Positions 6,777 to 12,663 are shown, counted from the stretch's first letter. The stretch is 13,139 nucleotides of DNA from DASQUK01 sp046723645 (GCA_046723645.1 JBKOUY010000143.1:1-13139), one strand, 5' to 3'. Notes: generated by a model from the letters alone, not told the origin. Program-made: numbers and translations.

Positions 6777-8009
6777 ATGGAGCTCGGACAGTCCTCGCAT
6801 CCCCGCCGCAAGACCCGCCAGATCATGGTGGGCGACGTGCCGGTCGGCGGCGACGCGCCCATCACCGTGCAGTCGATGACGATCACCAAGACCGCCGACG
6901 TCGAAGGCACCCTCCAGCAGGTCTACGACCTGGCGATGGCCGGCTGCGATATCGTCCGCTGCACCTGCAACGAGATCGAGGCGGCCGAGGGCCTCGCCCG
7001 CATCGTGCCCCGCTCGCCGGTCCCGATCGTGGCGGACGTCCACCACAACCACCGCATGGCGCTGGCGGCGCTCGAGGCCGGCGTCCACTGCCTCCGCCTC
7101 AACCCCGGCAACATCCGCAAGCCCGAGCACATCAAGCTGGTGGCGCAGGAGGCCAAGGACCGCGGCGTCCCCATCCGCATCGGCGTGAACGGCGGCTCGC
7201 TGCACCCCGACCTCTACAAGCGCCACGGCGGCAAGGTCACGCCGGAGGCGATGGTGGAGTCCGCGCTGATGGAGCTGGCCTACTTCGACGAGGTCGGGTT
7301 CGAGGACGTCAAGATCTCGGTGAAGGCATCGTCGGTGCCGCTCATGATCGAGGCGTACCGGCAGCTCTCCGACGCCGTCGACCATCCGCTGCACCTCGGT
7401 GTCACCGAGGCGGGGCCGATGCCCGGCGGCTTGATCAAGGCCACCGCCGGTATCGCCACCTTGCTGGCCGAGGGGATCGGCGACACGATCCGCTACAGCC
7501 TCACGGCCGATCCCGTCGAGGAGGCGCGGGCCGGGCGGGCGCTCCTGGAGGCCATGGGCCTGCGCGAGCGCAAGAACATCGACCTCATCGCCTGCCCCTC
7601 GTGTGGCCGGGCCGAGATCGACGTGATCGAGGTGGCCCGCCAGGCGCAGGAGGCGTTCGGCGAGCGGGAGATCCCGCTGCAGGTGGCGGTGATGGGCTGC
7701 GTCGTGAACGGACCGGGCGAGGCGCGGGACGCGGACCTCGGCATCGCAGCCGGCAACAAGAAGGGGCACCTCTTCGTGCGGGGGCAGAACGTGGCGGTGG
7801 TTCCCGAGGATCAGATGGTCGACGCGCTGGTGGAGTGGGCCACGTTCATCAACGACCACGGTGTCGACGCCGCCTTCGAGCGGGCGCGGTCCACCCGGGA
7901 GCAGGCCCGCCGCGAGGCCGAGCGCGATCGGGCGGCGCTGGTCGGCGCCCACGGCGACGACGTCAACCGGAGCGAGCAGCGGGTGGAGCTCATCCGCAAG
8001 TTGGGCTGA
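6777..8009 (+). CDS. ispG: 4-hydroxy-3-methylbut-2-en-1-yl diphosphate synthase (HMBPP synthase, GcpE)
   Basis: Catalyses the reductive ring opening of MEcPP to HMBPP, the penultimate MEP-pathway step, with a [4Fe-4S] cluster. The 410-residue protein starts with the family block RRKTRQIMVGDVPVGGDAP, followed by a TIM-barrel part (VRCTCN, ADVHHNH, LRLNPGNI, IRIGVNGGS, ISVKAS, LGVTEAG, ISLTADP-like YSLTADP). The cluster ligands C273, C276 and C308 are present, with E315 in the N-G-P-G-E motif, so the enzyme looks functional. Residues 362-410 form a charged Arg/Glu-rich tail past the usual C-terminus (see findings). It follows the M50 protease gene by 35 bp. With dxr two genes upstream, two non-adjacent MEP steps share this locus. 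The ATG is supported by the conserved N-terminal block, not by a ribosome-binding site. Confidence 0.97.
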   Translation: MELGQSSHPRRKTRQIMVGDVPVGGDAPITVQSMTITKTADVEGTLQQVYDLAMAGCDIVRCTCNEIEAAEGLARIVPRSPVPIVADVHHNHRMALAALEAGVHCLRLNPGNIRKPEHIKLVAQEAKDRGVPIRIGVNGGSLHPDLYKRHGGKVTPEAMVESALMELAYFDEVGFEDVKISVKASSVPLMIEAYRQLSDAVDHPLHLGVTEAGPMPGGLIKATAGIATLLAEGIGDTIRYSLTADPVEEARAGRALLEAMGLRERKNIDLIACPSCGRAEIDVIEVARQAQEAFGEREIPLQVAVMGCVVNGPGEARDADLGIAAGNKKGHLFVRGQNVAVVPEDQMVDALVEWATFINDHGVDAAFERARSTREQARREAERDRAALVGAHGDDVNRSEQRVELIRKLG

Positions 8010-8023
8010 GCGGAGGCGGACTG

Positions 8024-8221
8024 ATGGCACGACCGGTCCGGCGGAGCGAGGGTTGGCTGGGCCGCGTCGGCCTCGTGCTGCTCGCGGTCCTGATCGTCTG
8101 GTTCCTCGTCTCGTCGGTCCTGGGCTTCGTCTTCTCGCTGATCCGCATGCTGCTCTTCGTCGGCCTGTTCGCGATCGTCGCCTGGTTCGTGCTGATCGGT
8201 CCGCCGGATCGCAACGAATAG
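8024..8221 (+). CDS. Small two-helix membrane protein, function unknown
   Basis: A 65-residue protein starting at ATG 8024, with a good Shine-Dalgarno GGAGG (8012-8016) 7 nt upstream and 14 bp after the ispG stop. The N-terminus is basic (RPVRRSEG). It is followed by a hydrophobic stretch at about 14-34, a short connector with Arg41, and a second stretch at about 42-58, then a short polar tail PPDRNE. This predicts a hairpin-like integral membrane protein. I recognise no family. The strong ribosome-binding site, clear hydrophobic periodicity and high third-position GC argue that it is a real gene and not a chance frame. Its position suggests co-transcription with ispG, but this gives no functional clue. 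It is small enough that automated annotation could miss it or extend it upstream into ispG. Confidence 0.75.
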   Translation: MARPVRRSEGWLGRVGLVLLAVLIVWFLVSSVLGFVFSLIRMLLFVGLFAIVAWFVLIGPPDRNE

Positions 8222-8243
8222 CCACAATTCTGCAACCACATCG

Positions 8244-8260
8244 ACACAATCGATTTGTGT
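8244..8260 (+). promoter_or_regulatory. Operator-like inverted repeat (6-bp arms, 5-bp centre)
   Basis: Arms ACACAA (8244-8249) and TTGTGT (8255-8260) flank TCGAT, in the most AT-rich pocket of the window. The right arm abuts the candidate -10 box of the following gene, where a repressor would block polymerase. It could also form a short RNA hairpin at the end of the preceding transcript, but there is no T-run. Which of these applies is unknown. Confidence 0.35.
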
Positions 8261-8265
8261 AGATT
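8260..8265 (+). promoter_or_regulatory. Candidate -10 box (TAGATT) for the secreted-protein gene
   Basis: TAGATT fits TAnnnT and ends 9 nt before the GTG at 8275, leaving no room for a Shine-Dalgarno leader; none is visible. It sits in a locally AT-rich 50-bp gap, unlike its surroundings. No clear -35 is seen. Confidence 0.38.
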
Positions 8266-8274
8266 TCGCCGGTC

Positions 8275-8925
8275 GTGCGCGGTACTTCGCGATCCCGTGC
8301 CTCGTGGCTGGGGCTGGCTGGGTTGGGCTTCGCCGCGGCCGTGTTCGCCGGCTCCAGCGGTGGGCGGTCCTCGCAAGTCGCCGACGCGTCCCCGACGGGG
8401 CCCGTGACCGCCGACGCGCTTGCCGACATCCGAGCCGTCGACTTCGGCGAGGTGGCGCCGCCCGGATCCGCCTGCGCCGAGGGCCTCCGCTTCACGCCGC
8501 CTGCCGCCATCCCCGTCGCCAACGGTCGCAGCACCGTCCTCGACATCGGCCGCTACACGCGCCTCGAGGTCGACCCCAACGTCGCCTACGGCGACCTCGA
8601 CGGCGACGGTGACGACGAGGCGGTCGTGCACGTGGTCTGCGGCTACGGGGCCAACGGCGCCGAGGACACGGTGCACGTGTGGACGCAGCGCGGCGGACGG
8701 ACGGTGCATGTGGCGAGCCTGACCGAGCCACCCCGCTCGGTCACGGGCCCGCTGCGCCCGGCGCTCGACGACATCGCGGTCGACGGGCGGCGGATCGAGG
8801 TCACGTGGACCCGGTACGCCGACGACGATCCCAACTGCTGCCCCAGCGAGCTGACGACGGTGACCTACGAGCTCGACGGCGGCACCCTCGACCGCGTCGG
8901 CACGCCCATCAGCCGCGGCGCCTGA
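8275..8925 (+). CDS. Secreted protein with Asp-rich calcium-loop-like motif (hypothetical)
   Basis: A 216-residue protein that starts with a basic n-region (RGTSRSRAS) and a hydrophobic stretch (11-27) rich in Leu/Ala/Gly, consistent with a Sec signal peptide. There is no Cys just after it, so it is not an obvious lipoprotein. The mature part has Y-G-D-L-D-G-D-G-D-D-E-A at 105-116. This resembles the calcium-binding loops of FG-GAP/VCBS and dockerin-like repeats, here as a single copy followed by a beta-like strand AVVHVVCGYG. Four cysteines (67, 122, 188, 189) could form disulfides; C188-C189 lie in D-P-N-C-C-P-S, a motif I associate with actinobacterial secreted hypotheticals, from memory only. 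The function is not recognisable. The GTG start lacks a Shine-Dalgarno site but gives a complete signal peptide. It may have its own promoter (8260-8265). Confidence 0.8.
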   Translation: MRGTSRSRASWLGLAGLGFAAAVFAGSSGGRSSQVADASPTGPVTADALADIRAVDFGEVAPPGSACAEGLRFTPPAAIPVANGRSTVLDIGRYTRLEVDPNVAYGDLDGDGDDEAVVHVVCGYGANGAEDTVHVWTQRGGRTVHVASLTEPPRSVTGPLRPALDDIAVDGRRIEVTWTRYADDDPNCCPSELTTVTYELDGGTLDRVGTPISRGA

Positions 8926-8952
8926 CCCGCCGGGGCCGATTGGCCCGCCCGA

Positions 8953-8958
8953 TACGAT
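8953..8958 (+). promoter_or_regulatory. Candidate -10 box (TACGAT) for proS
   Basis: TACGAT fits TAnnnT and ends 9 nt before the proS ATG at 8968. The 42-bp gap has no Shine-Dalgarno site, so a leaderless or nearly leaderless proS transcript is plausible. There is no recognisable -35. Confidence 0.38.
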
Positions 8959-8967
8959 CCGTCGCCT

Positions 8968-10374
8968 ATGGCGAAGGTGCTCACGGCACAGGCCGACGAC
9001 TTTCCCCGCTGGTACCAGGACGTGGTGGCGAAGGCCGAGCTGGCGGACAACGGCCCGGTACGGGGGACGATGGTCATCCGGCCGTACGGCTACTCGATCT
9101 GGGAGCGCATGCAGGCCGAGATGGACGCCCGCATCAAGGCTGCGGGTGCCGAGAACGCGTACTTCCCCCTGTTCATCCCCGAGAGCTACCTGCGGCGGGA
9201 GGCCGAGCACGTCGAGGGCTTCAGCCCCGAGCTGGCGGTGGTGACCCACGCCGGCGGCAAGGCGCTCGACGAGCCGATCGTGGTTCGGCCCACCAGCGAG
9301 ACGGTCATCGGCGAGTTCATGGCCCGCTGGATCCAGAGCTACCGCGAGCTGCCGCTGCTGCTGAACACCTGGAACAACGTGGTGCGCTGGGAGCTGCGGC
9401 CGCGCCTGTTCCTGCGCACCACCGAGTTCCTGTGGCAGGAGGGTCACACCGCCCACGCCACCCGTGAGGACGCCGAGGCGTACGCCATCCGCATCCTGCG
9501 GGAGGTCTACGAGGACTTCATGGTCAACGTGCTGGCGATGCCCGTGCTGGTGGGTCGCAAGACCGCCAGCGAGCGGTTCGCCGGCGCCATCAACACCCTG
9601 ACCTGTGAGGCCATGATGCGCGACGGCAAGGCGCTGCAGATGGGCACCAGCCACGAGCTGGGCTCGAACTTCGCGCGGGCCTTCGACATCACCTACCTCG
9701 ACGCCCAGGGCGAGACCCAGCACTGCTGGACGACCTCGTGGGGATCGACGACTCGGATGATCGGCGGCGTGATCATGACCCACGGCGACGACGACGGGCT
9801 GGTGGTGCCGCCGGCGCTGGCCCCGATCCAGGCGCTGGTGTTGGTGGTGAAGGACGAGGGTGGTGTCGCAGAGCGGGCGGCGGCGCTGGCCAGCGAGCTG
9901 TCGGCCGCCGGCATCCGAACCCGGCTCGACGACCGCGTCGCCCAGACCTTCGGCCGGCGCGTCACCGACTGGGAGCTCAAGGGCGTCCCGGTGCGGGTCG
10001 AGATCGGTCCCCGGGACCTGGCGGCCGACGCCGCCACGCTGGTGCGGCGCGACACCGGGGCCAAGGAGCAGGTGCCGCTGGCGTCGATACCCCAGCGCGT
10101 CGAGCAGCTCGTCGCCGACGTCCAGCGGGACATGCTCACGGATGCGCGGAGCCGGCGCGACGCCAACATCGCCGACGCCTCCGACGTGGGCGAGGCGGCC
10201 GCCGCCAGCAAGAGCGGGTTCGCCCGCGTTCCGTGGCGGGTGGTGCGAGGCGAGAGGGAGAACCGGCTGGCGGCCGAGGGTGTCACGGTCAGGTGCCTGC
10301 AGCGCCCGGACGGGTCGCTGCCCCGGTCCGAGGACGAGGACGACCTCGTCGCCTACGTCGCCCGCGCGTACTAG
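8968..10374 (+). CDS. proS: Prolyl-tRNA synthetase, archaeal/eukaryotic-like short type
   Basis: Charges tRNA-Pro with proline in the cytoplasm. The 468 residues lack the large editing insertion between motifs 2 and 3 of the typical bacterial enzyme (about 570 residues), placing it with the archaeal-type forms found in Thermus and some actinobacteria. Class II motifs are clear: RPTSET (108-112 region), motif 2 with RTTEFLWQEGHTAHAT (150-165), GTSHELGSNFARAF (226-239) and motif 3 GGVIMTHGDDDGLVVPP (266-282). The anticodon-binding domain covers about 285-390 (IRTRLDDR, PVRVEIGPRDL). The C-terminal domain ends in the usual aromatic tail VARAY. The C-terminal zinc site looks lost: only C443 remains where four Cys bind zinc in the Thermus enzyme. 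The residue after H-G-D-D in motif 3 is Asp276, where I recall Arg or Lys in relatives. It has no Shine-Dalgarno site and probably its own promoter. Confidence 0.96.
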   Translation: MAKVLTAQADDFPRWYQDVVAKAELADNGPVRGTMVIRPYGYSIWERMQAEMDARIKAAGAENAYFPLFIPESYLRREAEHVEGFSPELAVVTHAGGKALDEPIVVRPTSETVIGEFMARWIQSYRELPLLLNTWNNVVRWELRPRLFLRTTEFLWQEGHTAHATREDAEAYAIRILREVYEDFMVNVLAMPVLVGRKTASERFAGAINTLTCEAMMRDGKALQMGTSHELGSNFARAFDITYLDAQGETQHCWTTSWGSTTRMIGGVIMTHGDDDGLVVPPALAPIQALVLVVKDEGGVAERAAALASELSAAGIRTRLDDRVAQTFGRRVTDWELKGVPVRVEIGPRDLAADAATLVRRDTGAKEQVPLASIPQRVEQLVADVQRDMLTDARSRRDANIADASDVGEAAAASKSGFARVPWRVVRGERENRLAAEGVTVRCLQRPDGSLPRSEDEDDLVAYVARAY

Positions 10375-10457
10375 CCCCTCCGAACAGCGCCCTTCGGGGG
10401 GCGGCTGCGCGCGGCCTGTGCTCGATCCCTACTCTCTGCTGGCGAGCCCCAGGTGGC

Positions 10458-10463
10458 TATACT
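10458..10463 (+). promoter_or_regulatory. Candidate -10 box (TATACT) for the rimP-nusA-infB operon
   Basis: TATACT is the best -10 match in the 173-bp gap between proS and rimP. Transcription from about 10470 would give a leader of roughly 78 nt that includes the two hairpins. A second weaker box, TACTCT, lies at 10430-10435. No good -35 hexamer is seen at 16-18 bp from either box. Confidence 0.5.
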
Positions 10464-10477
10464 TGGGGGTCCGTTCC

Positions 10478-10521
10478 GTTCGATCCCATCGAGCGAAGGC
10501 GTGGGCTTGGGCCCACGCCTT
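10478..10521 (+). promoter_or_regulatory. Tandem hairpins in the rimP leader (possible attenuator)
   Basis: Hairpin A is 10478-10494: a 7-bp stem including one G-U pair, with a CCC loop. One base later comes hairpin B, 10496-10521: a perfect 11-bp GC-rich stem (AAGGCGTGGGC / GCCCACGCCTT) with a TTGG loop. Hairpin B is followed by only TTTCGTAT, a poor U-tract, so it is at best a weak intrinsic terminator or a partial attenuator or RNA-stability element. It ends 10 nt before the Shine-Dalgarno site of rimP. Feedback on this operon by NusA or other factors is known in Escherichia coli, but nothing here proves the same mechanism. Confidence 0.6.
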
Positions 10522-10533
10522 TCGTATGACAAG

Positions 10534-10540
10534 AGGAGGT
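10534..10540 (+). promoter_or_regulatory. Strong Shine-Dalgarno site deciding the rimP TTG start
   Basis: AGGAGGT, a full match to the anti-Shine-Dalgarno sequence, ends 7 nt before TTG 10548. It supports TTG as the true start. Confidence 0.8.
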
Positions 10541-10547
10541 GTAGCAG

Positions 10548-11078
10548 TTGAGCGTCACTGACCGTGTGCGTGACATCGTGCTGCCGCTCCTCGACGATCG
10601 GCACCTCGACCTGTACGACGTCGAGATGCAGGGACCGGTCCTGCGGGTGGTGGTCGCCAGCCAGCCGGGCAGCGCTGCCGGGCTCGACCTCGACGCGCTC
10701 GCCGACGCCACCCGGGCGGTCTCGCGGGCCCTCGACGAGGCAGACCCGATCACCGGTCGCTACACGCTCGAGGTCACGAGCCCGGGGCTCGAGCGCACGC
10801 TGCGTCGTCCCGAGCACTTCGACCGGGCAGTGGGCGAGACGGTGAAGATCCGCACCGCGGCCGGCATCGGCGACGAGCGCCGGGTGGAGGGTCAGCTCGT
10901 GTCCGCCGACGATGCCGGCATCGTCGTTCGGGCGGTGGCCGCAGACGGCGGGACCGCCCTGGAGCGGCGGCTCGCCTACCACGACATCGAGCGGGCGCGC
11001 ACCGTGTTCGAGTGGGGCCCCGCTACGCCCCCCTCCGCGAAGCGCAAGAGCGACGAGAAGAGGGAACGCAGGTCATGA
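10548..11078 (+). CDS. rimP: Ribosome maturation factor RimP
   Basis: Assists assembly of the 30S subunit in the cytoplasm. The 176-residue protein shows the family plan: an N-terminal alpha/beta domain (VRDIVLPLLDDRHLDLYDVEM, 7-27, then LRVVVA), and the linker with the signature YTLEVTSPGLERTLRRPEHF at 72-91. It continues with a C-terminal SH3-like barrel (about 95-155) ending in the DIERARTVFEW strand and a basic tail (AKRKSDEKRERRS). It starts with TTG at a strong ribosome-binding site and overlaps nusA by 4 bp (ATGA). rimP is the first gene of the rimP-nusA-ylxR-infB operon, as in most bacteria. Confidence 0.95.
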   Translation: MSVTDRVRDIVLPLLDDRHLDLYDVEMQGPVLRVVVASQPGSAAGLDLDALADATRAVSRALDEADPITGRYTLEVTSPGLERTLRRPEHFDRAVGETVKIRTAAGIGDERRVEGQLVSADDAGIVVRAVAADGGTALERRLAYHDIERARTVFEWGPATPPSAKRKSDEKRERRS

Positions 11079-12421
11079 GCGAAATGATGGAGGCGCTGCA
11101 GGCGCTTGCAGCCGAGAAGGGCATCTCGGTCGACACGCTGATGGCCGCGCTGGCCGACGCGCTGGAGTCGGCCTACAAGCGCATGCCCGGCGCGCACGAG
11201 TACGCGTGGGTGACCATCGACCCGACCAACTTCGACATCCGCGTGTATGCGCAGGAGATCGACGAGGACGGCGAGCCCTACGGCCCCGAGCTCGACGTCA
11301 CCCCCAAGGACTTCGGCCGCATCGCCGCCCAGACCGCCCGCCAGGTCATGACCCAGCGGATCCGCGAGGCCGAGCGCGAGCTGCGCTACGAGGAGTACGC
11401 GGGCCGGGAGGGCGACATCGTCACCGGCACCGTGCAGCAGGGCGACAGCCGCTACACGCTGCTGAGCCTCGGCCCAGTCGAGGCCCTGCTCCCGCAGGCG
11501 GAGCAGGTGCCGCACGAGCGACCGGAGGCCAACAGCAGGCTCAAGGCCTACATCGTCGAGGTCCGGCGCACGTCCAAGGGTCCTCAGATCGTCGTGTCTC
11601 GCACCCACCCGGGCCTGATCCTGGAGCTGTTCAAGCTCGAGGTGCCGGAGATCGCCGACGGCATCGTCGAGATCAAGGCGTGTGCCCGCGAACCGGGGCA
11701 CCGCACGAAGATCGCCGTCTGGTCCAACGACCCCAACGTCGATCCCGTCGGTGCCTGCGTCGGCGCCCGCGGTGCCCGCGTGCGCCAGGTGGTCAACGAG
11801 CTCCGGGGCGAGAAGATCGACATCGTCCCGTTCTCCGACGACCCCTACGAGTTCGTCGCCAAGGCGCTGTCTCCGGCCAAGGTCAAGGAGGTGCGCATCG
11901 ACGAGGCCACGGGCGTGGCGGAGGTGATCGTGCCCGATTACCAGCTGTCGCTGGCCATCGGCAAGGAGGGCCAGAACGCCCGCCTGGCGGCGCGGCTGAC
12001 CGGCTGGCGGGTCGACATCAAGAGCGAGACCCAGCTCGTCGAGGAGGAGGCCTACGGCCAGCAGGAGTGGGCCGAGGGCGAATGGGTGGTCGACCCCGAC
12101 ACCGGCGAGCAGGTGTGGCAGCCGGCCGAGGGCGGGCCGGCGGTGTCCGCCGAGGAATGGGAGGCGGCGTTGGCCGAGGCGCCCACGGGCAACGGCGAGC
12201 CGGCGGCCGGCGACTCCGAGGCCGGAGAGAGTCGGGGGCCGGCCGACGCGGCGTCCGACGCCCAGGCACCGGCGGCGGATCAGGCGGAGGAGCCAGCCGA
12301 CGAGACCACGAACGACGCCATTGCCGGCGACGCCCACGCCGCGGACGCCGTCGAGGTACCGGCCGACGCGGTCGAGGTTCCGGCCGAGGGCGGCACCGAG
12401 CCCCGAGCCGACGAGGAGTAG
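11075..12421 (+). CDS. nusA: Transcription termination/antitermination factor NusA with long acidic C-terminal tail
   Basis: Binds RNA polymerase and nascent RNA and modulates pausing, termination and antitermination. Of the 448 residues, the N-terminal RNA-polymerase-binding domain covers about 1-110. An S1 domain follows at about 112-176 (GDIVTGTVQQG, EALLPQAEQV). KH1 has V-G-A-R-G-A-R-V (229-236) and KH2 has I-G-K-E-G-Q-N-A-R-L-A (295-305). The conserved core ends at about 318; the remaining ~130 residues are an acidic, Ala/Pro-rich tail with Trp at 332, 337, 348 and 362 and a tandem DAVEVPA repeat (424-437). Actinobacterial NusA is usually about 330-350 residues, so the tail is long. The ATG at 11075 overlaps the rimP stop as ATGA, which favours it over an in-frame ATG at 11012 inside rimP. 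The TAG stop at 12419-12421 is in the same frame as ylxR. Confidence 0.96.
   Translation: MSEMMEALQALAAEKGISVDTLMAALADALESAYKRMPGAHEYAWVTIDPTNFDIRVYAQEIDEDGEPYGPELDVTPKDFGRIAAQTARQVMTQRIREAERELRYEEYAGREGDIVTGTVQQGDSRYTLLSLGPVEALLPQAEQVPHERPEANSRLKAYIVEVRRTSKGPQIVVSRTHPGLILELFKLEVPEIADGIVEIKACAREPGHRTKIAVWSNDPNVDPVGACVGARGARVRQVVNELRGEKIDIVPFSDDPYEFVAKALSPAKVKEVRIDEATGVAEVIVPDYQLSLAIGKEGQNARLAARLTGWRVDIKSETQLVEEEAYGQQEWAEGEWVVDPDTGEQVWQPAEGGPAVSAEEWEAALAEAPTGNGEPAAGDSEAGESRGPADAASDAQAPAADQAEEPADETTNDAIAGDAHAADAVEVPADAVEVPAEGGTEPRADEE
12413..12418 (+). promoter_or_regulatory. Shine-Dalgarno site that places the ylxR start at ATT
   Basis: GAGGAG in the last codons of nusA ends 6 nt before ATT 12425. 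No ATG, GTG or TTG lies at a matching distance, and the next GTG (12446) has no such site upstream. The ylxR reading frame is open from immediately after the nusA stop. Confidence 0.6.
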
Positions 12422-12424
12422 CCG

Positions 12425-12637
12425 ATTTCGCCGATCCGCACCTGTGTGGGGTGCCGGCGGCGTAGGCCCCAGAGCGAACTGGTCCGCTTCGTGTGCTTAC
12501 CGGAGGGATCCATCGTGGAGGGCCGTACACTGCCGGGACGCGGAGCCTGGCTCTGCAAGGACGCTCTCGATGCGTGCCGGGAGCGCGCCGAGCGGAGAGG
12601 CGCATTTGCCCGAGCATTCCGGTGTTCGTGCCGGTAG
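12425..12637 (+). CDS. ylxR: YlxR family (DUF448) RNA-binding protein, probable ATT start
   Basis: A small basic protein encoded between nusA and infB in most bacteria, with predicted nucleic-acid binding through a conserved surface. If translation starts at ATT 12425 the product has 70 residues. It begins (M)SPIRTCVGCRRRRPQSELV and therefore keeps the family-defining R-T-C-V-G-C-R motif. The central strand and loop G-R-T-L-P-G-R-G-A-W-L-C is the second hallmark, and the Arg-rich end (RRGAFARAFRCSCR) completes the domain. If it started at GTG 12446, the R-T-C part of the motif would be lost. ATC 12434 is another possibility. YlxR homologues are linked to RNase P and gene regulation in some Firmicutes; I do not infer that role here. 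No recognisable start codon other than ATT lies near the Shine-Dalgarno site. Confidence 0.88.
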   Translation: MSPIRTCVGCRRRRPQSELVRFVCLPEGSIVEGRTLPGRGAWLCKDALDACRERAERRGAFARAFRCSCR

Positions 12638-12663
12638 GAGGGTCTGCGCGAGGATAGGGGACC

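Noticed and set aside
6630..8546. 638-codon open frame on the minus strand opposite ispG
   Set aside because: High-GC shadow: the + strand encodes a fully conserved IspG here, and the minus frame has no recognisable domain.
7990..9783. 597-codon minus-strand open frame opposite the secreted protein and proS
   Set aside because: Runs across several genuine + strand genes and intergenic signals; low-complexity His/Gly/Arg/Val product typical of antisense reading in GC-rich DNA.
10388..10403. Possible proS terminator hairpin (CGCCC / GGGCG, 6-nt loop)
   Set aside because: Only a 5-bp stem and no T-run follows; not distinguishable from chance in GC-rich sequence.
11012..11074. Longer nusA start at ATG 11012 inside rimP
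   Set aside because: Would overlap rimP by 67 bases; the ATGA overlap at 11075 and the NusA N-terminus fit better.
10976..12337. 453-codon minus-strand open frame opposite nusA
   Set aside because: Mirror of the NusA codons; NusA S1/KH motifs are intact on the + strand.
12446..12637. ylxR starting at GTG 12446
   Set aside because: Removes the R-T-C half of the defining motif and has no Shine-Dalgarno site.
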